From Pelomonas sp. CA6 (GTDB lineage Bacteria; Pseudomonadota; Gammaproteobacteria; Burkholderiales; Burkholderiaceae_C), in NCBI RefSeq assembly GCF_022549225.1, contig NZ_JAKZFD010000004.1, positions 124,001 to 188,000 on the forward strand: 64,000 bases of DNA. The letters are read 5' to 3'. Positions 26,287 to 35,416 of this stretch are shown one piece after another (within the stretch, counting starts at the first letter, position 1; each line of letters begins with the position of its first letter). The translations under genes and the position numbers were made by a program. The notes under the pieces were generated by a model. That model was given only the letters and a program-made list of their open reading frames with translations. It had not been told where the DNA came from and did no database searches.

Positions 26287-28722
26287 TCAGGACGGCGTGT
26301 CGAGCGCGCCCAGCACCCGCTTCAGCACCGCGCTGTCGCGCCGCACCGAGTCCCAGCCGGAGATGTCGGCGCGGTAGACATAGCGCGGCCCGGCGTCGCC
26401 GGCCAGGCGCTCGCGCAGCGGCGCCAGCGCCTGCGCGGCGGCATCGGCCTGGCCTTGGCGGCGCAGCGCGGCGGCGCGCACGATCAGCGCGGTGTCGCAC
26501 CAGGGGCCGCGGCGCAGCGCCTCGTCAGCCCGGGCCAGGGCCTGGCCGGGCTGGCCGTCGACCAGGGCCAGCCAGCCTTCCATCGCCAGCAGCTGCGGCT
26601 CGGTGGGATTCAAGGTGCGTGCTTCGGCCAGCTGAGCGCGCGCCGGCTCCACGCGGCCGGCCAGCAGCAGGTCGCGCGCCAGGTCCAGGCGCAGCGCGAT
26701 AAGGCCGGTGCGCAGCTTCAGCACCTGGCCGTAGACGGCGAAGGCCGTGTCCCAGCGGCCCGCCAGCGCCAGCGTCGCGGCGCGGCCCCACAGGGCCTCG
26801 GGGCTGTCGGCCTGGTAAGCCAGCGCCGCCTCGTAGGCGGCCAGCGCCGCCTCGGTGCGCCCCTGGTGCAGCGCATAGCCGGCACGCGCCATGTCCAGTT
26901 CGAAGCGCTCGTCCGGCGCCAGCGTCTGCGCGGCGTCGGGCTCCAGCAGGGGCAGCAGCGCGGCCAACGGCTGCCCGCTGTGCCATTGCGCGGAAACCGC
27001 GGCAACGCGCAGGCTGGCGCTGTCCGGGTGGCGTTGCAGCGCCTGGCGGGCGAGCGCCTGCACCGGCGCGGGCTCGCCCTTGAGCGCCAGCCCGTACAGC
27101 GCGGCGGCCAGCACCTGCTCGTCGTCGGGCGCGCGCCGCAGCGCCTGCTGCAGCTGGGCCAGCGCGCGGTCCAGCTCGCCGTTTTCCTGGTGGCGCTGCG
27201 CGTCGTTGACCAGCGCCACCGGCAGGCTGGCGGCCACGTCGCGGCGCGCGAACTCGCGCAGCACCAGGGCCTGCAGCGCCGGGTCCAGCGCGGCCAGGCG
27301 CTCGCGCGCGATCTCCTTGTGGTCGTGGCGGTCGCGCCGCGGCGAGGACTGCGCATTGGCACCCTCGGCGAAGTATTCCCAGATGGAGCCACCGGCATAG
27401 CGCGACAGAAAGGCCTGGCCGCTGCGCGCGTCGCGCTCCTTGGCCTGGCTGTAAAGCGCCTGGATCTCACGCTTCTGCGCGCTGGTCATCACGCCATGAA
27501 CCTGGTGGGTCAGCTCGTGCAGCACGGTGTTGTAGCGGCCGTAGATGGAGCGCTCCACATCCTCGATGCCGGTGACGGTCATGTGTCCGCCCATGCCGCG
27601 CACGTCGTCCCACAGCCGCGAGTCGTAGTCGATGCGCGCGTCGCGCAGCGACTTGGCACCGGGCGTCTCGGACAGGCGCATGTGCAGCGGCTTGATGTAG
27701 TGGTGGGCGCCGCCGGCCACGAGGATGGGCACGTAGGCCTTCCAGGGCTCGACCGACAGTGCGACGCGCTTGCGGTGGCGCGGCGTCAGATCCTTCCAGT
27801 TCAGCACATAGCGCTCGATGCCGGGCACCTGGGGCATGGGCGTCGCCGCGAAGCGGCGCTCGTCCTCGGCGCGGTGGACGTCCACGCGCATGCGCTCGCC
27901 CTCCACCGTCTTGGCCAGCACCGCATGCGCACGGCCATAGCCGGGGCAGGCGGCCAGCGCGGCGCGCGCGTCGCCACGGGCCTGCGCGAGCCGACCGGCC
28001 TCGAAAGCGTCGGAGGCGCGGCGCGTGAGCCGTGCCGCGCGCGCCAGCTCCGCGCCGCAGCGTGCCTGCAGCTCGGTGTAGTTGGCGCGCGTGTAGCCGT
28101 TGCCCAGCTGGTAGTTGGCGACCTCGTGGAAGGGGTTGCGGCGCACCGCCTCCTCGCTGGCGGCGACGGCGTCGTTGGTGCGGCCCAGGCGGATCAGCGT
28201 GTCGGCCAGTGCCATCAGCGTGTCGGGTGACGCCTCCTGCTCACGCGCCGCCTCCAGCAGCGGCAGCGAGCGCTCATAGTCGCGCTGCTGGTAGGCGATC
28301 TGGCCCAGACCGCGCAGCGCCTGGCCGCGCTCACGGGCATCGCGCGCGCGCGTTTGCGCCTGCTCGAAGTGCTGGCGGGCCGGCGCGAACTCGCGCGCGT
28401 TGAGCGCCAGCCGACCGGCCGCCAGCAGGTCCACGGCCGCCGCGAGGCCACGCTGCGTGCGCCGCTCCACCTCCGCCAGGTCGTCGACCGCGAACAGCCA
28501 GTCGTAGATCAGGGCGCGCTGGGCCGCGTCGGGCTGGGCCAGCGCCAGCAGGCGACGCAGCGCCGGCTGCGCCTGTCGGAACTGCTGCGCATCCAGCAGC
28601 GCGGCGGTGGCGGCGAGGTCGATGGCGACGCTCGGCGCGGCCTGCGCGGCCGGAACGAGCAGACTGCTGGCCAGCAGCAGCGCGGCCAGGACGGAGGGTT
28701 GCGGCAGGGTGTTGTTCATCAC
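26287..28722 (-). CDS. Secreted TPR protein with HELTH metallopeptidase motif
   Basis: An 811-residue protein with a Sec signal peptide (MMNNTLPQPSVLAALLLASSLLVPAAQAA). Tetratricopeptide-like alpha-helical repeats lie in both halves (about 35-230 and 480-790). Between them is a predicted zinc peptidase: His402-Glu403-x-x-His406 (HELTH), with candidate third ligands Glu449 or Glu453 in WEYFAEGAN. I do not recognise a named family; the EGAN element recalls gluzincins. It starts 12 bp after the lipoprotein peptidase gene and is the last gene of the operon. The neighbouring ATG at 28719 is an equally possible start. Confidence 0.8.
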   Translation of the reverse strand: MMNNTLPQPSVLAALLLASSLLVPAAQAAPSVAIDLAATAALLDAQQFRQAQPALRRLLALAQPDAAQRALIYDWLFAVDDLAEVERRTQRGLAAAVDLLAAGRLALNAREFAPARQHFEQAQTRARDARERGQALRGLGQIAYQQRDYERSLPLLEAAREQEASPDTLMALADTLIRLGRTNDAVAASEEAVRRNPFHEVANYQLGNGYTRANYTELQARCGAELARAARLTRRASDAFEAGRLAQARGDARAALAACPGYGRAHAVLAKTVEGERMRVDVHRAEDERRFAATPMPQVPGIERYVLNWKDLTPRHRKRVALSVEPWKAYVPILVAGGAHHYIKPLHMRLSETPGAKSLRDARIDYDSRLWDDVRGMGGHMTVTGIEDVERSIYGRYNTVLHELTHQVHGVMTSAQKREIQALYSQAKERDARSGQAFLSRYAGGSIWEYFAEGANAQSSPRRDRHDHKEIARERLAALDPALQALVLREFARRDVAASLPVALVNDAQRHQENGELDRALAQLQQALRRAPDDEQVLAAALYGLALKGEPAPVQALARQALQRHPDSASLRVAAVSAQWHSGQPLAALLPLLEPDAAQTLAPDERFELDMARAGYALHQGRTEAALAAYEAALAYQADSPEALWGRAATLALAGRWDTAFAVYGQVLKLRTGLIALRLDLARDLLLAGRVEPARAQLAEARTLNPTEPQLLAMEGWLALVDGQPGQALARADEALRRGPWCDTALIVRAAALRRQGQADAAAQALAPLRERLAGDAGPRYVYRADISGWDSVRRDSAVLKRVLGALDTPS

Positions 28723-28734
28723 GGTCGTGGAGTC

Positions 28735-29610
28735 TCAGGGGGCCTCGCGGTGGGCCAGGGCATCGAGATAGGCAGGGTCCATGCGGCCCTGGCTGAGCGT
28801 CTGCATCAGCGCCAGCATGAACTCGCGCTTGGCGTTCAGCACCGGGTCGTCGCGGCTCCATTGCATCACGCGCGCGGCATAGCCGGGCGTCATCATCCAG
28901 CCAAAGACCTCGGCCTTGTCCTCCTCCGGCCCGTACAGCGCATAGCGGCTCACGAAGCCGGGGCGCGGATGGCCCAGGTTGTGGAAGACGCCACCATAGG
29001 CGCTGGCGCCACCGTTTCCATAGGTCACGCCGGCGGGGTTGAGGGCCAGCCAGCGCGGGTCGCGGTGGTAGTAGTCGCCGAACAGCCGCGCCTCGATCAG
29101 GTGGTAGAGCTCGTGGTGGATGCGCGCCTCGATGCCGGCCTCGCAGATCGCGGCGCCCGGCGGGTCGCCGATGTCGGCATACGCGACGGCGTCGCGCTGC
29201 ACGGCCGGCATGGCGCGGCGCAACTGGCCGGCCACGCGCAGATCCTGGACCAGCTCCAGCCGGCGCAGCCCCACGCGGGCAAACAGCTCGCGCGGGTAGC
29301 GCTCGTAGGCCGGCAGCACCACGCTGAGCAGCGCGCTCAGGCGCTCACGGTCCTCGGGCAGGTCCTCGAAGGCACGCGCCTCGGGCGCGCTCCAGGCCGC
29401 CTCCAGCCCGAGGCGGCCCAGGCGCGCCTGGGCCATGGACTGCAACTCCGCCAGCGTCAGCGCGCCATGCCCAACACGGGTATAGCGGGTCGGGAACGGG
29501 CACTCCGCGGCCATGCTGTCCTGGCCGGCCGGGGCGGCGCGGTGCAGCGGCGCGCAGGCCGCCAGCAGCAGGGCCAGCCCGACGAGGGAGGCGAAAGCGC
29601 CGGCCCTCAT
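28735..29610 (-). CDS. Lipoprotein with HELYH putative zinc peptidase domain
   Basis: A 291-residue protein with a lipoprotein signal ending LLLAAC (lipidated Cys19), so it should be membrane anchored. The motif HHELYHLIE gives zinc ligands His166 and His170 with catalytic Glu167. A downstream EEDKAEVF (about 229-236) is a good candidate for the third acidic ligand, and NPAGVTYG and YALYG segments lie between. This pattern is of the putative zinc-binding metallopeptidase type; no substrate is known to me. The start overlaps the aminopeptidase P stop by four bases (ATGA). Confidence 0.82.
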   Translation of the reverse strand: MRAGAFASLVGLALLLAACAPLHRAAPAGQDSMAAECPFPTRYTRVGHGALTLAELQSMAQARLGRLGLEAAWSAPEARAFEDLPEDRERLSALLSVVLPAYERYPRELFARVGLRRLELVQDLRVAGQLRRAMPAVQRDAVAYADIGDPPGAAICEAGIEARIHHELYHLIEARLFGDYYHRDPRWLALNPAGVTYGNGGASAYGGVFHNLGHPRPGFVSRYALYGPEEDKAEVFGWMMTPGYAARVMQWSRDDPVLNAKREFMLALMQTLSQGRMDPAYLDALAHREAP

Positions 29611-31448
29611 GCGGTCACCGATGCCGGCGGCCGGGGGCTGTGCTGGGCCAGCGGCACGGTGCGGCGCAGCAGCCAGTCCAGGGCCTCGCCGCGCAGCAGC
29701 GGTGCCAGCCGGTCGCGCACGCGGGCGTGATAGGCATCCAGCCAGGCCTGTTCGGCCTCGTCCAGCAGCGCCGTGTCGACGCAGTCCAGGTCCAGCGGGC
29801 ACAGGCTCAGGGTTTCGAAGGCGAGGAACTCGCCGAACTCGGTGTGCCGGTCGGGCACGCACAGCACCAGGTTCTCCAGCCGCAGGCCCCAGCGGCCGGC
29901 GCGATACAGCCCCGGCTCGATGCTGATCACCATGCCCGGCTGCAGCGCCATCTCGGGCCGCGGCAGGACCTGCGCGAAGCACTGCGGCCCCTCATGCACA
30001 TTGAGGTAGTGGCCGACGCCATGGCCGGTGCCATGGCCATAGTCCAGGCCTTGCGCCCACAGCGGCAGACGCGCCACCGCGTCCAGCATGGGCGCCAGCG
30101 TGCCGCGCGGGAAGCGCGCGCGCGACAGCGCGGCCAGGCCCTTGAGCACCAGGGTGTAGTCGCGCCGCAGCTCGGAGCTGGGCGGGCTCAGCGGCCAGAC
30201 CCGCGTGATGTCGGTGGTGCCGCCCAGGTAGTGCGCGCCGGAGTCGATCAGCAGCATCGCGGCGCCGCGCAGCGGCCGGGCGCTGGCGGCGCTGGGGCTG
30301 TAGTGGGGCATCGCGGCATGGGCGTCGACGCCGGCAATGGTCTCGAAGCTGGGGCCGCGGAAGTCCTCGCGGCGCGCCCGGCAGGCGGTGACGGCCGCAT
30401 GCAGGTCCAGCTCGGTGAGCGGGTCGCCGGCGTCCAGGCGGGCCTCCAGCGCGGCGTAGAACTCGCACAGCGCCGCGCCGTCCTGCGCCATCGCCTGGCG
30501 CAGGTGCGCGGCCTGCGCGTCGTTGCGCCGGCTCTTCAGCAGCAGCGCGGGATTGCGGGCCTCCAGTCGCTGCACCGACGCGGGCAGCACCTGCGCCAGC
30601 GCCAGCCCCACGCGCTCCGGGTCCATCAGCAGGCGCGCGCCGGCCGGCAGCCCGGCCAAGGCCTGCGCCGCCTCGCGGTAGGGACGCAGGTACACCCCCT
30701 GCGCCCGCAGCGCGTCCTGCAGCGCGGGCGCCAGCGCCTGCGGCTCGGCGAAGAGCTGGCACTGGTGCTCGTCGAGCAGCACATGGGCGAGGAAGACCGG
30801 GTTGTAGGGCACGTCGCTGCCGCGCAGGTTCAGCAGCCAGGCGATCTCGTCCAGCGCCGAGACCAGGTGATGGCTGGCCCCGTGCTCGGCCATCGCGGCG
30901 CGCAGCGCGGCCAGCTTGGTGGCCCGTCCCTCACCGGCCTGCGCGCACTCGTGGTCCAGCACCGGCCGGGCAGGCAGGCCGGGCCGATCAGCCCAGACCG
31001 CGTCCAGCGGGTCCAGGTCCGTTCTCAGCGCCAGCCCGGCGGCCGCCAGCGCCTCGCGCAGCCGCGCCGCCGCGGCACAGGCGAGCACGCCGCCATCCAC
31101 CGCCACGCAGGCGCCCGCGGGCAGATGGCGCGCCAGCCAGTCGCGCGCCGCCGCGTCGGCGGCAGCGGCGCTGGCGATGGGCTGGACCGCCACGCCGGTC
31201 CCGGCCAGCTGGGCCTCGGCCTGGAGCCGGTAGCGCCCGTCCACCAGCAGCACCGCCGCGTCGGCGCTCACCACCAGGTGGCCCACCGATCCGCTGAAGC
31301 CGGTGAGCCAGGCGCGGCCGCGCCAGCGCTCGGGCAGATACTCGGACAGATGCGGGTCGGCGGACGGGATCAGCAACGCCGAGAGGCCCTGCGCCGCCAG
31401 CACCGCGCGCAGCGCCGCGAGGCGGGCCGCATGAGCTTGGGAGTCCAT
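29607..31448 (-). CDS. pepP: Xaa-Pro aminopeptidase (aminopeptidase P, three-domain form)
   Basis: Removes N-terminal residues preceding proline from peptides. It has 613 residues with two creatinase-like N-terminal domains (about 8-300) and a pita-bread M24 catalytic domain. Dimetal ligands are visible in LIDSGAHYLGGTTDITR (two Asp), GHGVGHYLNVHEGP (His), ISIEPGLYR (Glu) and LRLENLVL (Glu). The length matches the cytosolic three-domain enzyme, not the short E. coli PepP, so the symbol is used loosely. No signal peptide. The start at 31448 is only 5 bp after the TonB-receptor gene. Confidence 0.94.
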   Translation of the reverse strand: MDSQAHAARLAALRAVLAAQGLSALLIPSADPHLSEYLPERWRGRAWLTGFSGSVGHLVVSADAAVLLVDGRYRLQAEAQLAGTGVAVQPIASAAAADAAARDWLARHLPAGACVAVDGGVLACAAAARLREALAAAGLALRTDLDPLDAVWADRPGLPARPVLDHECAQAGEGRATKLAALRAAMAEHGASHHLVSALDEIAWLLNLRGSDVPYNPVFLAHVLLDEHQCQLFAEPQALAPALQDALRAQGVYLRPYREAAQALAGLPAGARLLMDPERVGLALAQVLPASVQRLEARNPALLLKSRRNDAQAAHLRQAMAQDGAALCEFYAALEARLDAGDPLTELDLHAAVTACRARREDFRGPSFETIAGVDAHAAMPHYSPSAASARPLRGAAMLLIDSGAHYLGGTTDITRVWPLSPPSSELRRDYTLVLKGLAALSRARFPRGTLAPMLDAVARLPLWAQGLDYGHGTGHGVGHYLNVHEGPQCFAQVLPRPEMALQPGMVISIEPGLYRAGRWGLRLENLVLCVPDRHTEFGEFLAFETLSLCPLDLDCVDTALLDEAEQAWLDAYHARVRDRLAPLLRGEALDWLLRRTVPLAQHSPRPPASVTA

Positions 31449-31453
31449 CGCGC

Positions 31454-34195
31454 TCACCAGAATCGGTACTTCGCGCCGAGCTGGATGTAGCGGCCCAGCT
31501 GGTTGTGATAGGCCGGATTGAAGCCCTGCAGGTAGGCGATGCGGTCGGCGTCGAAGGGCGCGGCGCGGTCGTCCAGGTTGCGCACCGACAGGCTCAGCTC
31601 CAGGTTCTGAATGCCGCGGTAGGCCAGGTAGGCGTCGGCGGTGAGCCAGGACTTGATGCGGCAGTACTCGGGTCGCGCCAGGGCCTGCGTGGCATAGCTG
31701 CAGGACACGCTGGGATCGTCCTTCTGCGCGTAGGCGCCGGTGTAGTTCCAGTTGACGCTGAGCTGCCAGGGCCCGCGGTCCCAGGCCACGCCGAAGCGCA
31801 TGCGCTCCTTGGGCTTGAGGTAGTAGCCGGCGGTGTCCAGCATCTCGGCGCCGGGCGCGTTGGCCTGCTCGTACTTGGCAAGCCGGTTGTAGGTGGCCTG
31901 CAGCTGCAGCCGGCCCAGGCCTTGGGGCAGGTCGACCTGCGCCCGCCCCTCGGCGTCGAGCCCGCGCACATGGGTCTGCGCCAGGTTGGTCGAGGTGAGG
32001 TAGATGGTGTCGATCTGGCCGGAGCTCGCGCCGCGCACCACCTTGCCGGGGAACTGATCCTCGTGGTCCAGCAGGTAGCTCGTGCTCATCGCCGCCACCT
32101 CCCCGCGCCGCTTGATGTCGTAGGCGTCCACGGCCAGGCTCAGCTGGCGCAGCGGCTGGAACACCAGGCCCAGCGAAATGCTCTTGGAGGTCTCGGCCTT
32201 GAGGTCGCCGGACGCGCCGTAGATGCCCACCACATAGCGGTCGCAGTCGGGGTTGGCGGCATCGAAGCTGGGGCAGCGCTTGGGATCGCGCACCTTCACG
32301 TAATAGGTCTGCGTGCCCATGTGCTGCTCGGGCAGCGTGGGCGCGCGGAAGCCCTCGGCATAGGTGCCGCGCAGCAGCAGCTGCGGCAGCGCCTGCCACT
32401 TGAGTCCGACCTTGGGCGTGCTGGAGCGGCCGAAGTCGCTGTTGTCGTCCATGCGCAGCGCCAGCGACAGCTCCAGCCCCTTCAGCAGCGGCGCCACCGC
32501 TTCGGCATAGACCGCGCCGACGCGGCGCGAGCCGGCGACGCCCTGGACGTTCCACAGCGAGATGGCGCCGGAGGACAGCAGCGTGTCCGGCACCGAGTCC
32601 ACCTTCTCGCGGCGGTACTCGGCGCCCAGCGAAACGCCCAGCCGGCCGCCCGGCAGCTGCCACAGTTCGCGGCTGCCGCGCAGGTCGATGGACTCGGTGG
32701 CGGTGTGGCCCACGCTGCGCAGCGTGGGATAGAGCCGCGCCATCAGCCCGGCGTCGTTGGCCCCGGCGTTGCCCAGGATGAAGCCGGGGCGCACCTTGCC
32801 ATTGGCGTCCAGCACTTCGTTGACGAAGACCGCGTCCTGCATCAGCCCCTGCTGCGTGGTCGTGTTGCGGGCGCGCGAGATCATCAGCGCCGACTCCAGG
32901 TCCCAGCCGCCCAATTCGCCGCGCAGGCCCAGCGTGTAGCGCTGGTTCAAGCTGTGGCTCTTCATCTGCCCGGGCACGTCATTGAACAGGTAGCGCACCC
33001 CCACCTCGGCATCGGCCAGCGGGTTCTGCGGATGGCCCACCGGCAGGATCAGGTAGTTGATCTGAGCGCCCGGCGCATTGCCGTAGCGCCCCGCTTTGTC
33101 CACCTGGTTGTAGGTGTAGTAGCCATAGGAGTCGCTGCCGTAACTGAAGTTGGGCGCGTGGTAGGCCGAGCGCGTCAGCGCGGCATCGGCGAACAGCTCG
33201 AACCCCGCCGGCAGCGCCAGCACCCCGGCGCCGTAGACACTGTCCATGGTCCAGCCGGCGGACAGGCTGACGGAGCGGGTGTTGTCGTTCAGGCAGCGGC
33301 CGTTCAGCGTTGCGGTGGTGCCGCTGGCCGGCGTACAGGGCTGGTCCAGCCCGGTCAGCGGGCCGAGGAAGTTGGCCGGGTCGTTGTTGATCGGGCCGGA
33401 GCTGGGCGTCAGGCGGTAGACATTGCGGTAGTAGGAGGAGCGCCGGTCGGCCAGGTCGTAGCGGCGGAAGTCGGCGTCGCGGGTGCGCTCGCGCGCGGAG
33501 GCGCGCACCGGGTCCTGCTCGCGGTGGGCATAGGTCAGGAAGAGGTTGTAGCCGTCGCGCGCGACGTTGCCGCGGCCATAGGTCAGGGACAGGTTCTGGC
33601 TCTGCCCGTCGTCGCGGCTGGAGCGGCCGTAGCCGCCGCTGCCCACCAGGCCTTCGTAGCCCTTGCGCAGAATGATGTTGACCACGCCGCCGATCGCGTC
33701 CGCGCCGTAGATGGCCGACGCGCCGTCCAGCAGGGTCTCGATGCGCTCCACCGCGTCCACCGGGATGGCGCTGGTGTCGACGAAGGACGCCGTGCCAAAG
33801 CCGAAGGGCGCCACGCGCCGGCCGTTGATCAGGACCAGCGTGGAGCCCACGCCCAGGCCGCGCAGCGAGATGCCGGCGCTGCCGAAGGTGGCGTCCACCG
33901 GCCCGTTGCTGGAGATGCCACCGACATTGCCCGCGGGCAGGTCGCGCAGCACGTCGGTCACGCTCAGCGCGCCGGAGCGGGCGATGTCGTCGCGGCTGAT
34001 GACCTGCACCGCCGACGCGGTCTCGGCCTCCAGCCGCTTGATGCGCGAGCCGGTGACCTCCACCCGCTCCAGCGCCTGTGCGCGGGGCTCGGCCTCGGAG
34101 GTCTGGGCGAACAGAGGCCAGGCGGCAAGCCCGGCGCAGACGGCGGCGGCGGCCTGGGCCACGCGCCGGAAGTGGCTGGAGGGGAAGGAGGTCAT
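31454..34195 (-). CDS. TonB-dependent outer-membrane receptor
   Basis: A 913-residue active-transport receptor. The signal peptide ends at about residue 31 (AAWPLFAQ), followed by a TonB-box-like ERVEVTGSRIKR, a plug domain (about 60-170, with VTDVLRDLP, STLVLINGRR and IYGADAIGGVVNIILRKGYE) and a 22-strand-type barrel ending in YIQLGAKYRFW with a terminal aromatic residue. No N-terminal signalling domain is seen. The ligand is unknown. The close relation to three peptidase genes suggests a peptide-containing ligand; this is inference. The start at 34195 gives the signal peptide; the longer frame does not. Confidence 0.93.
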   Translation of the reverse strand: MTSFPSSHFRRVAQAAAAVCAGLAAWPLFAQTSEAEPRAQALERVEVTGSRIKRLEAETASAVQVISRDDIARSGALSVTDVLRDLPAGNVGGISSNGPVDATFGSAGISLRGLGVGSTLVLINGRRVAPFGFGTASFVDTSAIPVDAVERIETLLDGASAIYGADAIGGVVNIILRKGYEGLVGSGGYGRSSRDDGQSQNLSLTYGRGNVARDGYNLFLTYAHREQDPVRASARERTRDADFRRYDLADRRSSYYRNVYRLTPSSGPINNDPANFLGPLTGLDQPCTPASGTTATLNGRCLNDNTRSVSLSAGWTMDSVYGAGVLALPAGFELFADAALTRSAYHAPNFSYGSDSYGYYTYNQVDKAGRYGNAPGAQINYLILPVGHPQNPLADAEVGVRYLFNDVPGQMKSHSLNQRYTLGLRGELGGWDLESALMISRARNTTTQQGLMQDAVFVNEVLDANGKVRPGFILGNAGANDAGLMARLYPTLRSVGHTATESIDLRGSRELWQLPGGRLGVSLGAEYRREKVDSVPDTLLSSGAISLWNVQGVAGSRRVGAVYAEAVAPLLKGLELSLALRMDDNSDFGRSSTPKVGLKWQALPQLLLRGTYAEGFRAPTLPEQHMGTQTYYVKVRDPKRCPSFDAANPDCDRYVVGIYGASGDLKAETSKSISLGLVFQPLRQLSLAVDAYDIKRRGEVAAMSTSYLLDHEDQFPGKVVRGASSGQIDTIYLTSTNLAQTHVRGLDAEGRAQVDLPQGLGRLQLQATYNRLAKYEQANAPGAEMLDTAGYYLKPKERMRFGVAWDRGPWQLSVNWNYTGAYAQKDDPSVSCSYATQALARPEYCRIKSWLTADAYLAYRGIQNLELSLSVRNLDDRAAPFDADRIAYLQGFNPAYHNQLGRYIQLGAKYRFW

Positions 34196-34209
34196 GGGGA
34201 GGGCTTTCG

Positions 34210-34235
34210 TTTGAGAACGCGGCGCGATTCTCAAA
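34210..34235. promoter_or_regulatory. Inverted repeat in the TonB-receptor leader
   Basis: The arms TTTGAGAA (34210-34217) and TTCTCAAA (34228-34235) are perfect 8-bp complements with a 10-nt spacer, 14 nt upstream of the receptor start codon. It could be an operator or a 5' leader hairpin covering the ribosome site. No T-run follows. Confidence 0.5.
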
Positions 34236-34316
34236 GTCCACCCGGCGCCCTGCTTCGCAAATCCTGCCGGACTTGCCGATTCCTGCTGCCGCGGCACGGC
34301 AACCGCGGGAAAGCCC

Positions 34317-35225
34317 TCAGCCGCGCTGGCGGCGGTAGCTGGCCGGTGGCTGTCCGTAGCGCTGAGCGAAGGCGCGCGAGAAGTGGCTGGCGCTGGTGAA
34401 GCCCAGCTCCAGCGCGATGTCCACCAGCTTGGCCTCGCTGCCGCGCAGCAGCTCGCAGGCGCGCTCCAGGCGCAGCTTCATCACGTACTGGTGCGGCGGC
34501 AGCCCCATCGCGGCGCGGAACTCGCGCGAGAAATGCGAGTCGCTCATCGCGCAGAGCTGGGCCATCTCGCTGATGCTGGGATCGCGCGTCGCGTTCTCGG
34601 CCAGGAAGGCCAGCACCTTGCGCAGCCGTCCGCCGCTGAGCCCGGGCCCGCCGGCGCGCGCCTCGCCCATCGCGGCATGGCGCTCCAGCAGATAGCACAG
34701 CAATGCGTCGACCAGCCCATCGCAGTAGCGCGCAGCCAGCGGCCCGGCGGCCGCCTGCGCATCGAGCATCTTCCAGACCAGGTCCAGCACCTGGCGGTCC
34801 GGCGCGAACAGGGTGCCGGCCAGCCGCGCCCCGTCCGGCAGCCCGGCGTCGGCGCACAGCGCCTCCACGGTGTCCACCGGGATGAAGAGATTGACGATGT
34901 CGCAGCCACTCAGCTGGCGCCAGCGGCTGGGCGCGCCGGGCGGGCAGATGCGGAAGCGGTTGGCGCCGATCATGCCGCCCCACACGACGCGGTCGCCGAC
35001 CCAGATCTGAGATTCCAGTGGCTCCAGCATCACGGCGATGCGGTAGCTGTCCGGATGCGGGCTGACCACCTGGATGGCGCTGTCGGCCTGTCGCCGCGAC
35101 CAGCGCGCGATCGACGCCCGGGTCCGCGGCAGCGGCCCGACGCAGGTCAGCAGCGGACTGGTCACGCCGCTGCGCAGAAACCAGTCCTGCAGCGCCTGGG
35201 GGCTGTCGATGAGGTCGGGGGGCAT
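34317..35225 (-). CDS. AraC-family transcriptional regulator
   Basis: A 302-residue protein with an N-terminal ligand-sensing region (about 1-190) and a C-terminal AraC DNA-binding domain (about 205-300). The two helix-turn-helix units are in SISEMAQLCAMSDSHFSREF and in LVDIALELGFTSASHFSRAF, ending in RYGQPPASYRRQ. It lies 121 bp upstream of and codirectional with the TonB-receptor/peptidase operon, so it is the likely regulator of that operon; no direct evidence. Confidence 0.9.
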   Translation of the reverse strand: MPPDLIDSPQALQDWFLRSGVTSPLLTCVGPLPRTRASIARWSRRQADSAIQVVSPHPDSYRIAVMLEPLESQIWVGDRVVWGGMIGANRFRICPPGAPSRWRQLSGCDIVNLFIPVDTVEALCADAGLPDGARLAGTLFAPDRQVLDLVWKMLDAQAAAGPLAARYCDGLVDALLCYLLERHAAMGEARAGGPGLSGGRLRKVLAFLAENATRDPSISEMAQLCAMSDSHFSREFRAAMGLPPHQYVMKLRLERACELLRGSEAKLVDIALELGFTSASHFSRAFAQRYGQPPASYRRQRG

Positions 35226-35416
35226 GGCGGGATCGGGGAGTCACGCGATGGTAACGGCAGCGTGACAGGGCCGGCCGGTCCGTAGTGTGCGCAGGTCGCG
35301 CAAGGCGCGGCCGGCACCGCACACCTGTGAACCTAGGTAGGGCGCGGTCCGGGGGTCGGCACGGGACACTAGCGAGCTCGCGCGTCGCACCATGACGGCG
35401 GACCTCGGGGAGAAAC

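Noticed and set aside
25202-26500. Second minus-strand frame over the betaine-binding protein
   Set aside because: Shifted-frame shadow of a secure gene with an Arg/Gly-rich product.
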